Position numbers and translations under genes: made by a program
In this document: positions 1-11,405 of the stretch, piece by piece
Position numbering within the stretch: position 1 is the stretch's first letter
Layout: each line of letters begins with the position of its first letter
Notes under the pieces: generated by a model
Told to the model about the DNA's origin: nothing
Databases searched by the model: none
The model's input: only the letters and a program-made list of their open reading frames with translations
NCBI GenBank assembly: GCA_900618425.1
Contig: UZAN01040125.1
Coordinates: 24,123 to 88,122, forward strand
DNA from: Echinostoma caproni
Lineage: Eukaryota > Platyhelminthes > Trematoda > Plagiorchiida > Echinostomatidae
Direction of reading: 5' to 3'
Length of the DNA stretch: 64,000 bases

Positions 1-2174
1 GGATAATATATTGAATTCAAATGCAATTCACGGTCCAAAGAAATTTGTCACTGAAAGGAAACCGTGGCTCTCCTACGCGCCTCGCTTCCCGGGGTGCATT
101 CACAATCGTTTCGCGGTGTTTAGAAGAAATCTATGCAGTCGAACAACACATACCAATCTGTATGGGCTTGTCGAAAGAGAACTGTGCACCAGATTTGAGC
201 GATAGAAGTCTGGTATGAAAGCTGTCATATTTTTATCATATAACGTTAGGAAGACAAAAACGTCACAACCTGAGTCGGGTGAAGCTAGCCTGTGGAAGGG
301 GCAGGGCTATCAGTTGCTCCTGCATCTTGTTGAAAACCGTTTGACACAGTCATGTCAAACAGCCAAGCTCGCAGTGTGAGTGTGGACGCTTGGTGCATTC
401 TTGTACATTCATTGTTCGACTGCTTCATGGTATACATATACATCAAGGTTATTTTTTTTAAACTTCAAATCACTTTCAGTCCAAAATTCTATTCTGTTTG
501 ACTTGTTTTGATTGGATCGCACTATTATGAGAAACTTTCCCGCTTCATACGACCAGTCGCATGTACGCACGTGCATACATGCGAATGCATACGTCCTCAC
601 ATTTTGGCGTGAACTATTGAGATGAGATGCTTGAATTTTTATGATAGTTAAGCCAAGCAAAACAATTTGGCAGCTTTAACTATTTTAACCAGCACATTTC
701 GATCATATTTGACACGAGCGCTTCACCTATTTTCGTAGCAGCCGCATTCACGTCAAAGCAGTAGCTAGCACACTTACCGTCGCGTAGGCTTGTTTGTTTG
801 TGGGTATGCTTCGGGGTAGAACGAACGAACGAACGAACGAACGAACGAACGAACGAATGCGTGTTCCTGGGGGGCGGACGAGCAAATGTTGCAATGCACA
901 GGCAACATTTCCCGAGTTGGGGTTAGCGAGGGAAAGTTACTTTTTCAGGTCACGAGTTGGGCTGACAAAGCATTCTTCTCGAAAAAATAGGAGTCCCCAG
1001 GCTATGGACGGCACCGTGACATAAACCTCATTTTTCACTCACGCGGACTTATTCGCTCATCTACAAACATACAGCCTTTCGGAATATGAACAAGGGGATA
1101 GTCAAATGTAATTTCTTAGGTAACTTTAACGACCCAAAAAAAAAATCATTTGGTAGTTCATGTTCAAACAAAACAAAAGATCCTCTGGTATGCAGCGCTT
1201 CGGACAAATTTTGGTCCCGGGCTTTACGACGAGAATATCGGTACTACTTGTACTCCCGGGAAAAATCAAATAATTTGCGTGATTATCGATTTGGAGCCAT
1301 ACAGGTCCAATTGGCGTTCCACTCGGAACGAAAGTGATCGACGCTCGCGTGACAAGCTGGATAATGACAGTCATAGAAAACTGAAGTAGATAATGCCATA
1401 ATGTAGGATACCATTGGGAACAAGAAGTCGATAAAAGTTGGTTCTTGGGACAGTGAGAGAGAGGCGGCGTGTATCAGGAAAGGATTTATATAAATAACAA
1501 AAACAACCTTTTTTCTCTCAAATATCCTCACTTGACCTGGTTCCATTTCGCTGATTCAGCTTTATTTTCTCCGTATATAATGTCACATACGAACCGCCTT
1601 AAGTGACCCTGTATTGATTTTCTTCTCATTTAAGGTGGTCAGCTTTAATTTATTAATACAAAGATGATTTGTCTAGGTCACTGTGTGATAGTATCGGTTG
1701 TATCAATTTTCACCTTGCAGTTCAATGCGCCGCGGTTGGTCGTTGTATTTGAGCTAATCTCTTGGTTAATGAATAGATGAATAAGTAAAATTATGAGTAA
1801 AAACCGTCAAACTTGTGATAAATTTGGAAGAATATTTTTTTACACTATATTACGCCTTATACAGTTTAGGTGTCCTGCAGATTTTGTTGTTACGTAATTG
1901 ACAATTTTACGGCTATTGTGAAAAAATGTCCAATAGCTATGTTTTACCACAGACGCGAGTTAGGTTCTCAATACACATGTCAAATTGCCCAGACATAAGT
2001 CAATAAACCAAAAGGTCTCCACACAATTCTCATGATTTGTTGTCAGCGGTTTCTGTTTTCTGCTATACATCAATTTGTAACATCTGGAGTTTGGCTTTAG
2101 CAGTATTTACCGGGAATCTTCTTAATAATTTACCAATTGTGATTTCATTCGCCGCTCTCTATACTATTCAACAG
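1..2174. other. 5' flank or intron upstream of first recognised exon
   Basis: I find no gene here that I can support. Open frames at 11-218 and 1086-1389 overlap one another in several frames and have no convincing splice borders, so they look like chance. The stretch holds a GAAC microsatellite at 819-857. It is probably an intron or upstream part of the plus-strand gene, because the first recognised exon at 2175 begins at a splice acceptor and not at a start codon. Confidence 0.4.
819..857. repeat. (GAAC)n microsatellite
   Basis: About nine and a half uninterrupted copies of the tetranucleotide GAAC. It makes a run of open reading frame coding for repeated Thr-Asn-Glu-Arg, which should not be read as a gene. 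Confidence 0.95.
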
Positions 2175-2669
2175 ACTTCTTTAGAGTTGAAAACATCCCC
2201 CAAAATTGAACATAGACGTACAAACTCAGACACGGAATGTTTTCCATTTCCGGACCCAAATACTGGAACGCGACTCAGCAGTCAAACAGGTCCTGCGGAT
2301 TCAATCGCTTCCATCAAGGTCCGATCATCCACACTGCAACCGACCGGATTTCGGCGTGGCGGAAGTGTTAGTCCATCTGTTCGCGTGGGGCCCTCTCCGC
2401 GAACGGCAGTGCCACCTCAGTATGGAAAATATCTGTCCAGTTCGAATAGTGCGGCACGTGTCCTCGTCTCACCCCCGCATTTACTCCAGCCAAACCTCAT
2501 TGCAACGGATTCGAGGAAACCGACCAAACCATTCACATCCGCATTCGAATCGCATTTGTCCGCGGTAGGACCAGGAACCGGAGATAATACAACAGACAGT
2601 CCTTCAGTACATCACCATAAAGTAATCAGAGAAGGAGGTTCCAATAAAAATTTATCAGATAAGCTGTCT
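2175..2669 (+). CDS. Exon A of large plus-strand gene, disordered protein
   Basis: This is the longest open stretch outside transposons: 165 codons, in phase 0 at both ends. The upstream border is a pyrimidine-rich run ending CAACAG, and the downstream border is the donor GTGAGT at 2670. The frame continues upstream without a stop to 2037, but that part reads as hydrophobic intron translation, so I start the exon at the acceptor. The peptide is rich in Ser, Pro, Thr and Arg, with segments such as KVRSSTLQPTGFRRGG and VSPSVRVGPSPRT. It has no membrane segment and no domain I recognise, and looks intrinsically disordered. It joins in frame to the exon at 11061. It is not a known first exon, since there is no start codon context. 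The function is unknown to me. Confidence 0.72.
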
Positions 2670-2909
2670 GTGAGTGTTTTGCTTGTACGGTTCTAACTAA
2701 AAATCTGTTGTTTTTAACTAATGATGTTAGTCTGTTTCCTCTGGTTGAATGTGCAACTCCAATGAACCTGTCTCAAAAAGGACCATAGATGTATCCGATT
2801 GAATTTCGTCACCAGCACATTAGAAAGCGAACTCATGTGAAGTGTTTCAGACTGGTCAGCCATATTAATATAAGGATGCAGTTTGGGTTGCAAGAAACAA
2901 TCTGTGAAA

Positions 2910-3513
2910 TTACTTGATAAAAATTAGAGTAGTTCGTTGTGCTTGTTTTACATTTTTGTCTTGGGAATTTCCTGATTTCGAACCCACTGGGACGAGTGTT
3001 GAGACTACAAAATCAAAGTTGGTGCATTTGACAATAACAAAAGTCCGATGGGTATGAAATAAACAATGATCTAGCTTTACAATCACGAGTTGCATCAAGT
3101 GTTCTTATGGCAATTTGTGGAATACTTCCGTGAGAAATATATTCTGAGATTTCCGAACTCGAATCCACAACGGAATAAACTGTATCTGAATTCGGGGTCG
3201 AAATAGACTTGAAGCTTTCATTCTGCTTCATTCAGATCATGTTGATCATGTTAATTATGTCAAGGTTATCCGACACAACAACATACCGATTTTGATTTAT
3301 CTTTATTCCAGTCTTTTAGATTCATTCAATTGAAGTCGTAGGTATTTCAAACTACATCAGAAATACAGATATTTTGAAATCATTACATATCCACGACTGA
3401 CATTGGACGATATACTCGAATCATGGTTTACGACTGCCCCGGAAAATTGATTCTCCATTGCAGACATTCGTATACTGACGTTGTGAGATAATCCCCGAAC
3501 CCACGTGCTTAAT
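2910..3513 (-). CDS. Possible small nested minus-strand gene, three exon pieces
   Basis: Three open segments on the minus strand can be joined in frame: 3513-3387 (127 bases), 3222-3081 (142 bases) and 3004-2910 (ending in TAA). The implied introns are 164 and 76 bases, with donors GTAATG and GTAAAG. The last acceptor is good (TTTGATTTTGTAG); the middle one has a poor pyrimidine tract. Phases agree at both joins. The peptide is Ser-rich (for example TVYSVVDSSSEISEY) and I recognise no family. The upstream end is open: the first piece also starts at an acceptor, although it contains an ATG. Open frames of this size occur by chance here, so this may be no gene at all. Confidence 0.22.
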
Positions 3514-5879
3514 CTATTGACCATCGGATGTAGATGGTTTTGAGTAGAAGATGAATAGCAAAAAAACCAGATGTAAGAGACTGGCCACCTCATTTGTTCT
3601 ACATCAGTGTTAATGTATTGTCATTTCTTGGCTCACTGTTTCCGGGCCATCGAACAAATAGATAAAAGTCAATCGTTATGGACTCCCGGGAACACCGGAT
3701 CATAGTGTTTCCCAGGGAATAGGCACCTCCTTAAAGTCATGAACTCTTAATGTCAGAGATCTTTTTGAAGAGGCAACTATACAAGCTGCGTTTTAGCTTA
3801 TAGCATACTTAAATGGAAAACTGGGATGGTTGCTAAATTGTTCACTGTTACCAAACCAAGTTAATATTTACACATATTACTCTATCGGACTAAGCAGAAA
3901 TGACTGCGGGTATTCATTAATGCTGACACACCACGGTGGTGCAGACGTGGAATGAGAAACGAATTAGTAATAAGTTTCAATATGTTCTCTTTAACTCCGT
4001 TTTCAACATCTCAATCTTCATTCTGCTCTTTTATCCAAATGGGCAACCCAAAGATAGCAACCAAAGCCGGCACATAAAAGTGGTTGTAAAAACTGAAACT
4101 AATACTGTTCGATATAATCCCACATTTTTGTATGCATCATTCTGATTACCATATGTTTACAAATAGTCGATGCCTTGGAAGTATCCTTGTGTGTTGCCAC
4201 TGTTTGTTAGAATTTCCTCGTTTGATCATTCGCAGGAATGCCAATCGATCGACTCAACAAAGGCGCATTCGAGTACGTGTGACAGATGAGCTAGGTCTGT
4301 GAGGAGTTGTACGGGGTAGAACGGTGGTGTGGTTTTATTCATCTCATTCATGCAAGGCGAGCTGACTGGGCCCCTCACACCTTTGCGCAGTCAGATAGAC
4401 CCATTTGACGAATCCCCTCAAAAGGTGTGAATGAATCAATAACAATCGGAATAGATGTGAGAAGCTGGACAAGTTGGGATGGATGATGATGATGATGCTC
4501 TGCCACAAGCGATTCATTCTAAATGTCAGAACATTCACCTGTCTCCCATGTAGGGCTGCAATTCCGCGGTCTGGGGGGTTTACATCAGTCTCAACCAGAC
4601 TGTAATATAGAGAGACGTTCAGACGTTTGATTTATCGATTCTATGCTGTTTGTCTAGGCTGTTCTATGAGATTGTTGGGCTGTACACAGTACCGCATCAG
4701 GCTTATTCAGCACAAAATTAAGTTTACGCAGTGAGCAGAAATTTTGTTGATGTAAAATAGAAAGAACACGTTTGTTCCTTTCTCTTTTTATTAATTTGAC
4801 CGTGCATATTCATAACCCAAATATTGTCGAACTTTGAAATGTAATGTAGTCATATTAGAATCCGTTTTCCCTGCATTGTACAGGGATTAGTTCCTGTTGT
4901 AAATGACCCCAATCCCGTTTTATATCAATTGAGAGCAACATCATGAATCGAATTTAAGGAGAAGTGAAACACTCAACATCGTTTTACCTAGTGTAGCTTT
5001 CGTACTCTGATTGTTTTCCGGTGTGTTGCATACAAGACAAGTAACCATTGTTCTTCTTAGTGCCTCTGTCAATTTGAATGGCAAGCGTGTTTTCTATCAT
5101 GTGTGTATACTTTTGTCTAATTAAAATCAACGGAACGTCTGCTTCCATTCAAACACGTCACTTTAAAGAGGTTTCGCTTAACAGAAAGCCACACGGGTGT
5201 TTATCTGTTAGGTGAAGTATTGGGTCATATCTGTCGGGGCTTTTTAATTGGTCCGTCCCATTTGTTTGTTATCGCTGCAGAACATTGTTAGTTTTTACAC
5301 TCGGACTGATGCCCCCTTTGATTACTTTTCATTTATGAAGCATCTTTTTTATCCTGCCTTCAAACGTGCACGATCAAGCAATTCTAGTCACTGTCTAATT
5401 AAAGTTTTATCTACGATATATGGTAAATGCAAACAACAAATCCTCACGAAAAAATAACGCACATGAGATATGTATATGAGAGCATCATCAGCCCAATTTG
5501 ATGTAATTGGAATCCATGGTGGCCTGTATGGACTTGCAACTACTTTCCGATCCCGAAATTTCATTCTTCTATGAAAACCTCGCCAAATACCTTAACTTTT
5601 GTTATAATGTGTGCTGTCTTGAAGTCAGGATCCACCTGCAACCCAATCGCTTCATCTCTGAGAGACTGAAATGGTTACATGGTCTGAAATCGAAGGTGTA
5701 TCGCTCAAAAGAAAAATGATTGTCAAATCTGTCAACTTACGTGTCCGAAGCGAGATACCCCATCTCAGTTAATCGTATATTGATACCGTGCTAGGAGACA
5801 AATCCTGCCGTCAGCTATGGAGCGGACTGTAGTTACTCTACGGCCGTTCAACTGTACCTACTGCGGTCTCATGTGAGAT

Positions 5880-7385
5880 GAATGAGCTTAAAAGCTCTTT
5901 TTCTTCAGTGGAAAACGTTGTGCAAACACGATCGAGTCCAAATACAACGTCAATTGATTTCCACTCTCCTGTGACCATCAAAACAGATTAAGTTTTAAAG
6001 GAGTTGAATGCTGTCAACATAAATAAATCCTCTGGTCCTGATGAGTTATCTCAAGTGGTCCTCAAACAGACGCAAACCACCTCACAAAAATCGTTTCATT
6101 CATTTTGAACAGATGTCTGTGAGATGGTAGACTAGTTAACTCACGGCGTGATGTTCGCACCAGTCCAGTACCTAAGGAAGAAAGGGTAAGTATTAAGTAT
6201 TATTTAAGACTTTTGAGCGAATTATTATTAAGCATCTATCCTCTTCTCTTGATTTTTGTGATTCCTTTCCGTTTTGCTTATTGTAAGCGTTCCTCTACTT
6301 TAGATGCGGCTACTTGTCTTATACATTCCGTTTTATCCATTATAGACCACACAAACTCTGTTGACGGAAACATTCCATTGAAAGTGGAACAGAAACAATC
6401 TCGCGCCACATAATGTGAATTGGATGCATGACTACTTTACCGACCGACGCTAATTCACTTTTCTCAATAGTATTAGGTCTTCCACTGTCACCGTACACCA
6501 AGGCGTAATATAGGAACCAATTTTACCCACAGAGGCGACTAAACTTTTCACAACCGACATAAAATCTTCAAATCTGCCAAACAACTATTTGAACAATGCT
6601 GTTCTCTTTTGCATTCAAAACTTGCCAGTCACCCCAACTGCTTTAACACTTGAATATGCCGATGACATAGAAGTTGGTAGTGCACCTAACTACAACTTTT
6701 CAATCAAACCCTTTAATCTGCCATAAGTTCCATTTCCGAATGGTCCGATGGTGTTAACCTTTCTTCAAACCCCAACAAATGCATTCAAGTTTTGTTTTCC
6801 ATTAACCGTAAGCCATCAATAATTTCTGGACCATCTGTTCCCAACATGTTAATCAGTAACTTAAACGATGAAAGGTCACAACATTTCAAATATCTTGAGT
6901 GTTTTCTGTCTGTTGAACTCAAATGGTCCTGCCATGCAGAATAAACGTTTCCTAAAGTTAGAAAGCTGACCTTTTACATTTCACGCCTTCGACATCTGAG
7001 ACTGCTATTGCACATCATTTCCAAATTTAGTTTCTCGCACGTTTTGTGCCATGAAACCTACTGCTTCTCCTTCAGCTTCTTCGGCCTAATGTCTAGGGAT
7101 TTCACATTCATCAGACGCTCTCTGAAAAAAATCTCAAGATAAGGAGCTGGACCTGATGAGGCGCTGGTTGACTCCGTTGTCAACCCACACCTTTTGACCT
7201 GTAACCGTCTATGTGACACCATCTTATCTGATGCATCACATCCTTAAAACTCAATCCTCTCTCATTTAATTTCAAATTCTGTTACCCCCAATAAATTTAA
7301 ATTTTTACACACTCGCACCACGGCTTTTCACAATGCCGTTGTACTTTACCTTTCACGTTTGTTGGTTTCCAGGGGCGAATAACAA
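5880..7385 (+). mobile_element. CR1-like LINE reverse transcriptase, decayed
   Basis: Conceptual translation, jumping frames, gives successive reverse transcriptase segments of a CR1-type non-LTR retrotransposon. They are INKSSGPDELSQVVLK (about 6020-6070), a RSTLDAATCLIHSVLSIIDH segment (about 6291-6350), a YFTDR and SSTVTV segment (about 6430-6500), the catalytic box EYADD (about 6652-6666), then SISEWSDGVNLSSNPNKCIQ (about 6725-6785). A C-terminal segment with NSILSHLISN and RTTAFHNAVVLYLSR lies at 7252-7355. Many stops and frameshifts show it is dead, though the YADD box is intact. No endonuclease domain is visible upstream, so the copy is 5'-truncated. It lies in intron 1 in the same orientation as the host gene. 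Confidence 0.88.
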
Positions 7386-8224
7386 ATGAACTACTACACA
7401 GTCTCACGTAAATTTTCATGCTGGAATTTTCTACATTTGATTCGTGTTCACAGTTCCTCTCCACTATTATCTATATACCGTTTGTCATATCTTCAAACTC
7501 ATTTTAATAGCATTTATGCCAAAGCAAAAAAGATATTTTTTCACTAAAAGCTAGGTTCATAATGGATAAATAAAGTGCATTCTTGACTTGGGTTAGTATT
7601 AAAAAACGTGATCATAAACCACATCAGTTTGAAGTATCTTTCCAAAACGTTCGTCTAGGCTGCAGTTCGGTTCAAGGGACTTGTACTCAGGGTTGGAGTT
7701 TACTCTTAAATTAGGATTGCAACGTTGGAAGCGAACCGAAGTGGAAGTATTTGATTCTGGTTTTCCTGCTCAACATAAATACATGAAAAGGAAAATCTGA
7801 CTAAAAGTATTTCAATTTCGGACGACAGCTTCCACGGTTCTTCTCGAATATAGTTATTGTTTGTTTGCCCCCCAAAAATCGGATCGAATTAACACCAACT
7901 TGCTGAACAGAGTTTTATTAGGTCTCGGGTTGAGTACCGCAACCTCGTGGCCACTGTACCATTCGGGGAACGCGCGTAGCATTCCTTGTTGGACAGGTAC
8001 ATGCTAATTATACTCTATTGATCAGATCATTCATCATCATTGTACAGCGTAATACAGTGAAGTGAACTTCACTGATCGCTGCCAAACTCATATTGCATAC
8101 AAAAGATAAGTGAGAATGTGTAAGGAGGACAGGAATTGGGCCTATTTCTAGGGACGGGAAAAGAAAGTGAACCTCTATAATCAACACAGAGTACACAGCC
8201 CAACTGTGCATACATACTAGTTCA

Positions 8225-9062
8225 AGCATTCTGGACTGATAAGAAGTGACAACAAGATCGCCTGTGCTGTCTTTTCGCAGCCATGACCTTCAGTGTCTCC
8301 AACCATGCGGTTTCGGAGTTTTTTGGACCCCAAACCGGAAGACGAGAGGCACCTACTCTACCTAATCGCTCGGTGCATTTCTTCATGCCTCGTCTCCACG
8401 TCATCTGCTGGCCTCCAAGTGGTTTTCTCCAGCCTGTAACAGCCACTGCAAATAAGGCGCGGTAGGCGACCGTCGAACACACAAAATGTGTCCTAACCAA
8501 CGGAGCCCACTGAGCTGGATTCGATGCGATAGCGAGTTCCTGTTTGATATATTCCCAAACGCCCGACGATTTACGTCTAAGTTACTAACCCGCTCACTCC
8601 ATCCCACTTGGGCCAGACTACGTAAGCATCGATTGTCGAATACTGCTAAACTACGGGTGTCGTCTACCCGCAAATCAAAGGTCTCACAATCGTAAAGCAA
8701 AACTGATGGTACAGTGGTGCAGTATACGCGACTTTTCAAGTTTAGTGACACGTCACATCGCCGCCACAGATGTTTCAGTCCTGCGTACGCTGCTCGAGCC
8801 TTGGAAATGCGGGAGGTTATCTTCTTCGATGAGCTACTGTCTTTGGTCACGCAGCTATCTAAGTACCAAAAGCAGTCAACTTCAGCTAATTCCTGACCGT
8901 CTAGTTTCAGAACAGAACTCGGTGTTACTCAGCCTTGTAGCATCACTTTGCACTTTGAAGGTGCAAAGCACATACCGAACGAAGCAACAGAACTTACTAA
9001 TCTGTCAAGTGCTCTTTGTTCATTCTCAATACATGCTATCCTTTGGTATTCCATTTGGATAA
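8225..9062 (-). mobile_element. RTE-like LINE, reverse transcriptase C-terminal part
   Basis: On the minus strand the sequence reads FGMCFAPSKCKVML (near 8960), a thumb region with KARAAYAGLKHLWRR and SVLLYDCETF, then HRIQLSGLRWLGHIL. After a frameshift near 8450 comes a C-terminal tail with QMTWRRGMK and SRLPVWGPK ending near 8230. This is the same protein type as the elements at 18 kb, 22 kb and 62 kb. The fingers and YADD region are missing, so the copy is 5'-truncated near 9062. It is a separate subfamily from the 18 kb copy, since its 3' flank (8000-8225) differs. Stops and frameshifts mean it cannot encode an active enzyme. Confidence 0.88.
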
Positions 9063-9072
9063 AAAAGCAGAA

Positions 9073-9168
9073 TTAAGATTGGAATGTTGAAAGCAAATTA
9101 AAGAGGAAGATGGAGAATTCATACAAAGTAGTGTTAGGAGAATGATGAGTGGTTTCACGAGCTAACTG
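9073..9168 (-). mobile_element. LINE 3' tail fragment
   Basis: About 95 bases resemble the 3' untranslated tail of the LINE at 18045-19135 (compare 18118-18205). Both carry the same ordered words AGATTGGAATGTTGAAA, GGAAGAT, AGAGAATT and GTTAGGAGAATGATGAG or near matches. It directly abuts the truncated end of the neighbouring LINE at 9062, so two LINE pieces in one orientation sit end to end. Confidence 0.7.
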
Positions 9169-11060
9169 AGTGAATAATTCGGAATTCAGTTAACCAAACG
9201 TGTAAAACAGAAGTCTAACTATTCAGGAGACCGACTAAATTTAATGCGTATTCATCAGTCATAATTGTTGATTTTGGGGTTAACTGTGTCTCCGCATGCA
9301 TGGACCCTGATGGCATTTGTCCTTACTCGTGCTGACGTGTGTATATAAGCCAATGTGACAGATAAACAGGGAAGGCAGTTATTTGACTCAGAATTATTTA
9401 GATAAAGAATGCAAGAGGTGGATGATATCCGGGTGTGGACCAGTCCAGTTCATTGGACAGTTCTACCAATATGTGCCTTGCGTTACAAAACAATTGAAAC
9501 AATGAGTGAGTGAATGCGAATTTCGTTTCTGGGAAATACTCTTTTTAAAGTCACCAAAATAAATAGATGAAATGTAGTAATAAGCTCTAGGGCCAACAAA
9601 AGATGGAATAGGAACGCATGAGTGTTTTGAATAGCTGTTCCATTTAATCCGTTGCTAATCAAGTCCTTGTATCGAGTTACCGAGTCATTGTCTTTAGGCA
9701 TCATCCCCTAGTAAAGTTAGGATTTTTACTACTGTCACATTTATGTGAAACATTTTAGAACATCTTTTTGTTTGCAAATGCGCATTCGTCACGCAGAGTC
9801 AACGCGGCACTGATCCCTGAGAAGCGCATCAAACACCGTACCGCCATATTACGAATGAGCAACAGTGTATGTTCATTCACTCTCATTCTATGCAGCATTT
9901 TCGCGCAATATTAGTAAGAGCCGGCTGGTAAATCAATCACGGATGTCTGGTTAAGACCCCTTAAATTCACCGACAGTGACCGATGAATACTAATTGATGT
10001 TGTACTGATGTTTAGCAAACTACTTAAAGCCAGCCAAAAATAGACCCAACCAGTAGGATTACTAATCACATAATACCCGATAAATGGAAACGCATCTTGC
10101 CTCGACCACTTTGTTCATGCAAAAGGCTGTCCAATTTTTGTTTCGATTTTATAAAATGCACTATCAGTAAACCATGACCATATATATCCACCACTACTGC
10201 ATTAACTATTATGTATCTTACTCTTGATTCACCGCACCCTGACAACAACACTCACTTGTTATGTTTTGTTTCGCTCACTTACACCACTAAATTCCTCCCA
10301 GCCAGGAACTCTATCTCAGATTCTGTAATGCATCGTGTTCCTCATCCCTCTCCCCCCACCTTTCTCTGGATAGTTTGCTATCAGTCGATCGTTCCGCAAG
10401 ATTACGCGTATTTTCCTTCCTATATGTGTTTTTAAGAGACTCAAATCTCCAAGGGAATGTACTGGCCACGAAATAGCCGTGACTACTGCTATTGATCATC
10501 ATTTAGGTCGTATTCACTGTTTAAATTTGAAGTGGGTACACATAATCTAACTGTTTATGGTCTAATGATTTGATTATCTTCAATCTGAATTTCAAAACAG
10601 GACGATATCGTCAATTAGCTCCCACAAACACCACCACCATGATCAACCTCATTGCTTTCACATTTAAACTGGAAGCTTAGCAATTAAGTGTGACCCAAAT
10701 TGGTGAACATTCATGAACTATTTCATACTTTCTGTATCCGAAACACGGGTTTGTGTTGAGAAATGAACTCATTTTTTTCCACGAAGTCGAACGATAAACA
10801 AATCTCAATGTAAGATGTCAGAAAGATTGATGCAATAGAATCTATTACTTATAACGGAGTAGAAAATTTACTTAAACGACAACAAATATTAACAAGGTGA
10901 CTATCGGAATGCGATGTGTTTTATAATTAATTACACCGGGAACAACTATGACATCCATTCTACTTGGTAAGCGCTCAAAATGTCCGAACTAGGTAATACT
11001 GTGTACAGATATGGTCCCATTAAAATTCCCTCTGTACTTTCCATTTTTCCATCCAATCAG

Positions 11061-11405
11061 ACCTCTTCCTCTTTGTCCCTGTCTGGCTCGTTGAGTTCGG
11101 ACAAGGAGGAGTCTGCGAACACTGATCGCCTGGTTCGTCGTGATTCGACAACCCCCTTTTCGCCTTCCATGCAAACTCTGGTCTCGGGAACAAGAAGCAA
11201 TTCGTTCGATTCATTCAATACGAAGGTGCATATATTCGATAATAATAATCGACTCACCTCACCTCTCACGCCTCCCACGTATGATAATGCCATGGAACGC
11301 GAAACTCGAACGGGGACAGGGCAGCTATTGTTCCGCAGAAATATGAACGACAGTGTTGCAACAAATCGAAGGAGTATGGATGATGGTACCAAATATCAAT
11401 GCAAG
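11061..11405 (+). CDS. Exon B of large plus-strand gene
   Basis: 115 codons, phase 0 at both ends. The acceptor is a strong pyrimidine run ending CCAATCAG at 11060 and the donor is GTATTA at 11406. The peptide opens with a Ser-rich run (TSSSLSLSGSLSSDKEES), then has VRRDSTTPFSPSM and the motif SPLTPPTYDNAME. A Pro-Pro-x-Tyr sequence (PPTY) within that motif matches the core of a WW-domain ligand, which is only suggestive because such short motifs are common. No folded domain is visible. The exon follows exon A without a phase break and leads into exon C. The 11009 acceptor upstream is a possible alternative start. Confidence 0.75.

Larger units (their letters stand above)
2670..11060. other. 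Intron 1 (8.4 kb) with LINE remnants
   Basis: Bounded by a GTGAGT donor and a pyrimidine-rich acceptor ending CAATCAG. It contains a possible tiny minus-strand gene (2910-3513), a CR1-like LINE (5880-7385), an RTE-like LINE fragment (8225-9062) and a LINE 3' tail (9073-9168). I see nothing else I can name in 3514-5879, 7386-8224 or 9169-11060, apart from a short GAT run at 4482-4497 and a 9-bp hairpin at 8056-8075. Confidence 0.65.

Noticed and set aside
10989..11392. Three minus-strand frames opposite exon B
   Set aside because: They are shadows of the plus-strand exon, which has the better composition and splice borders.
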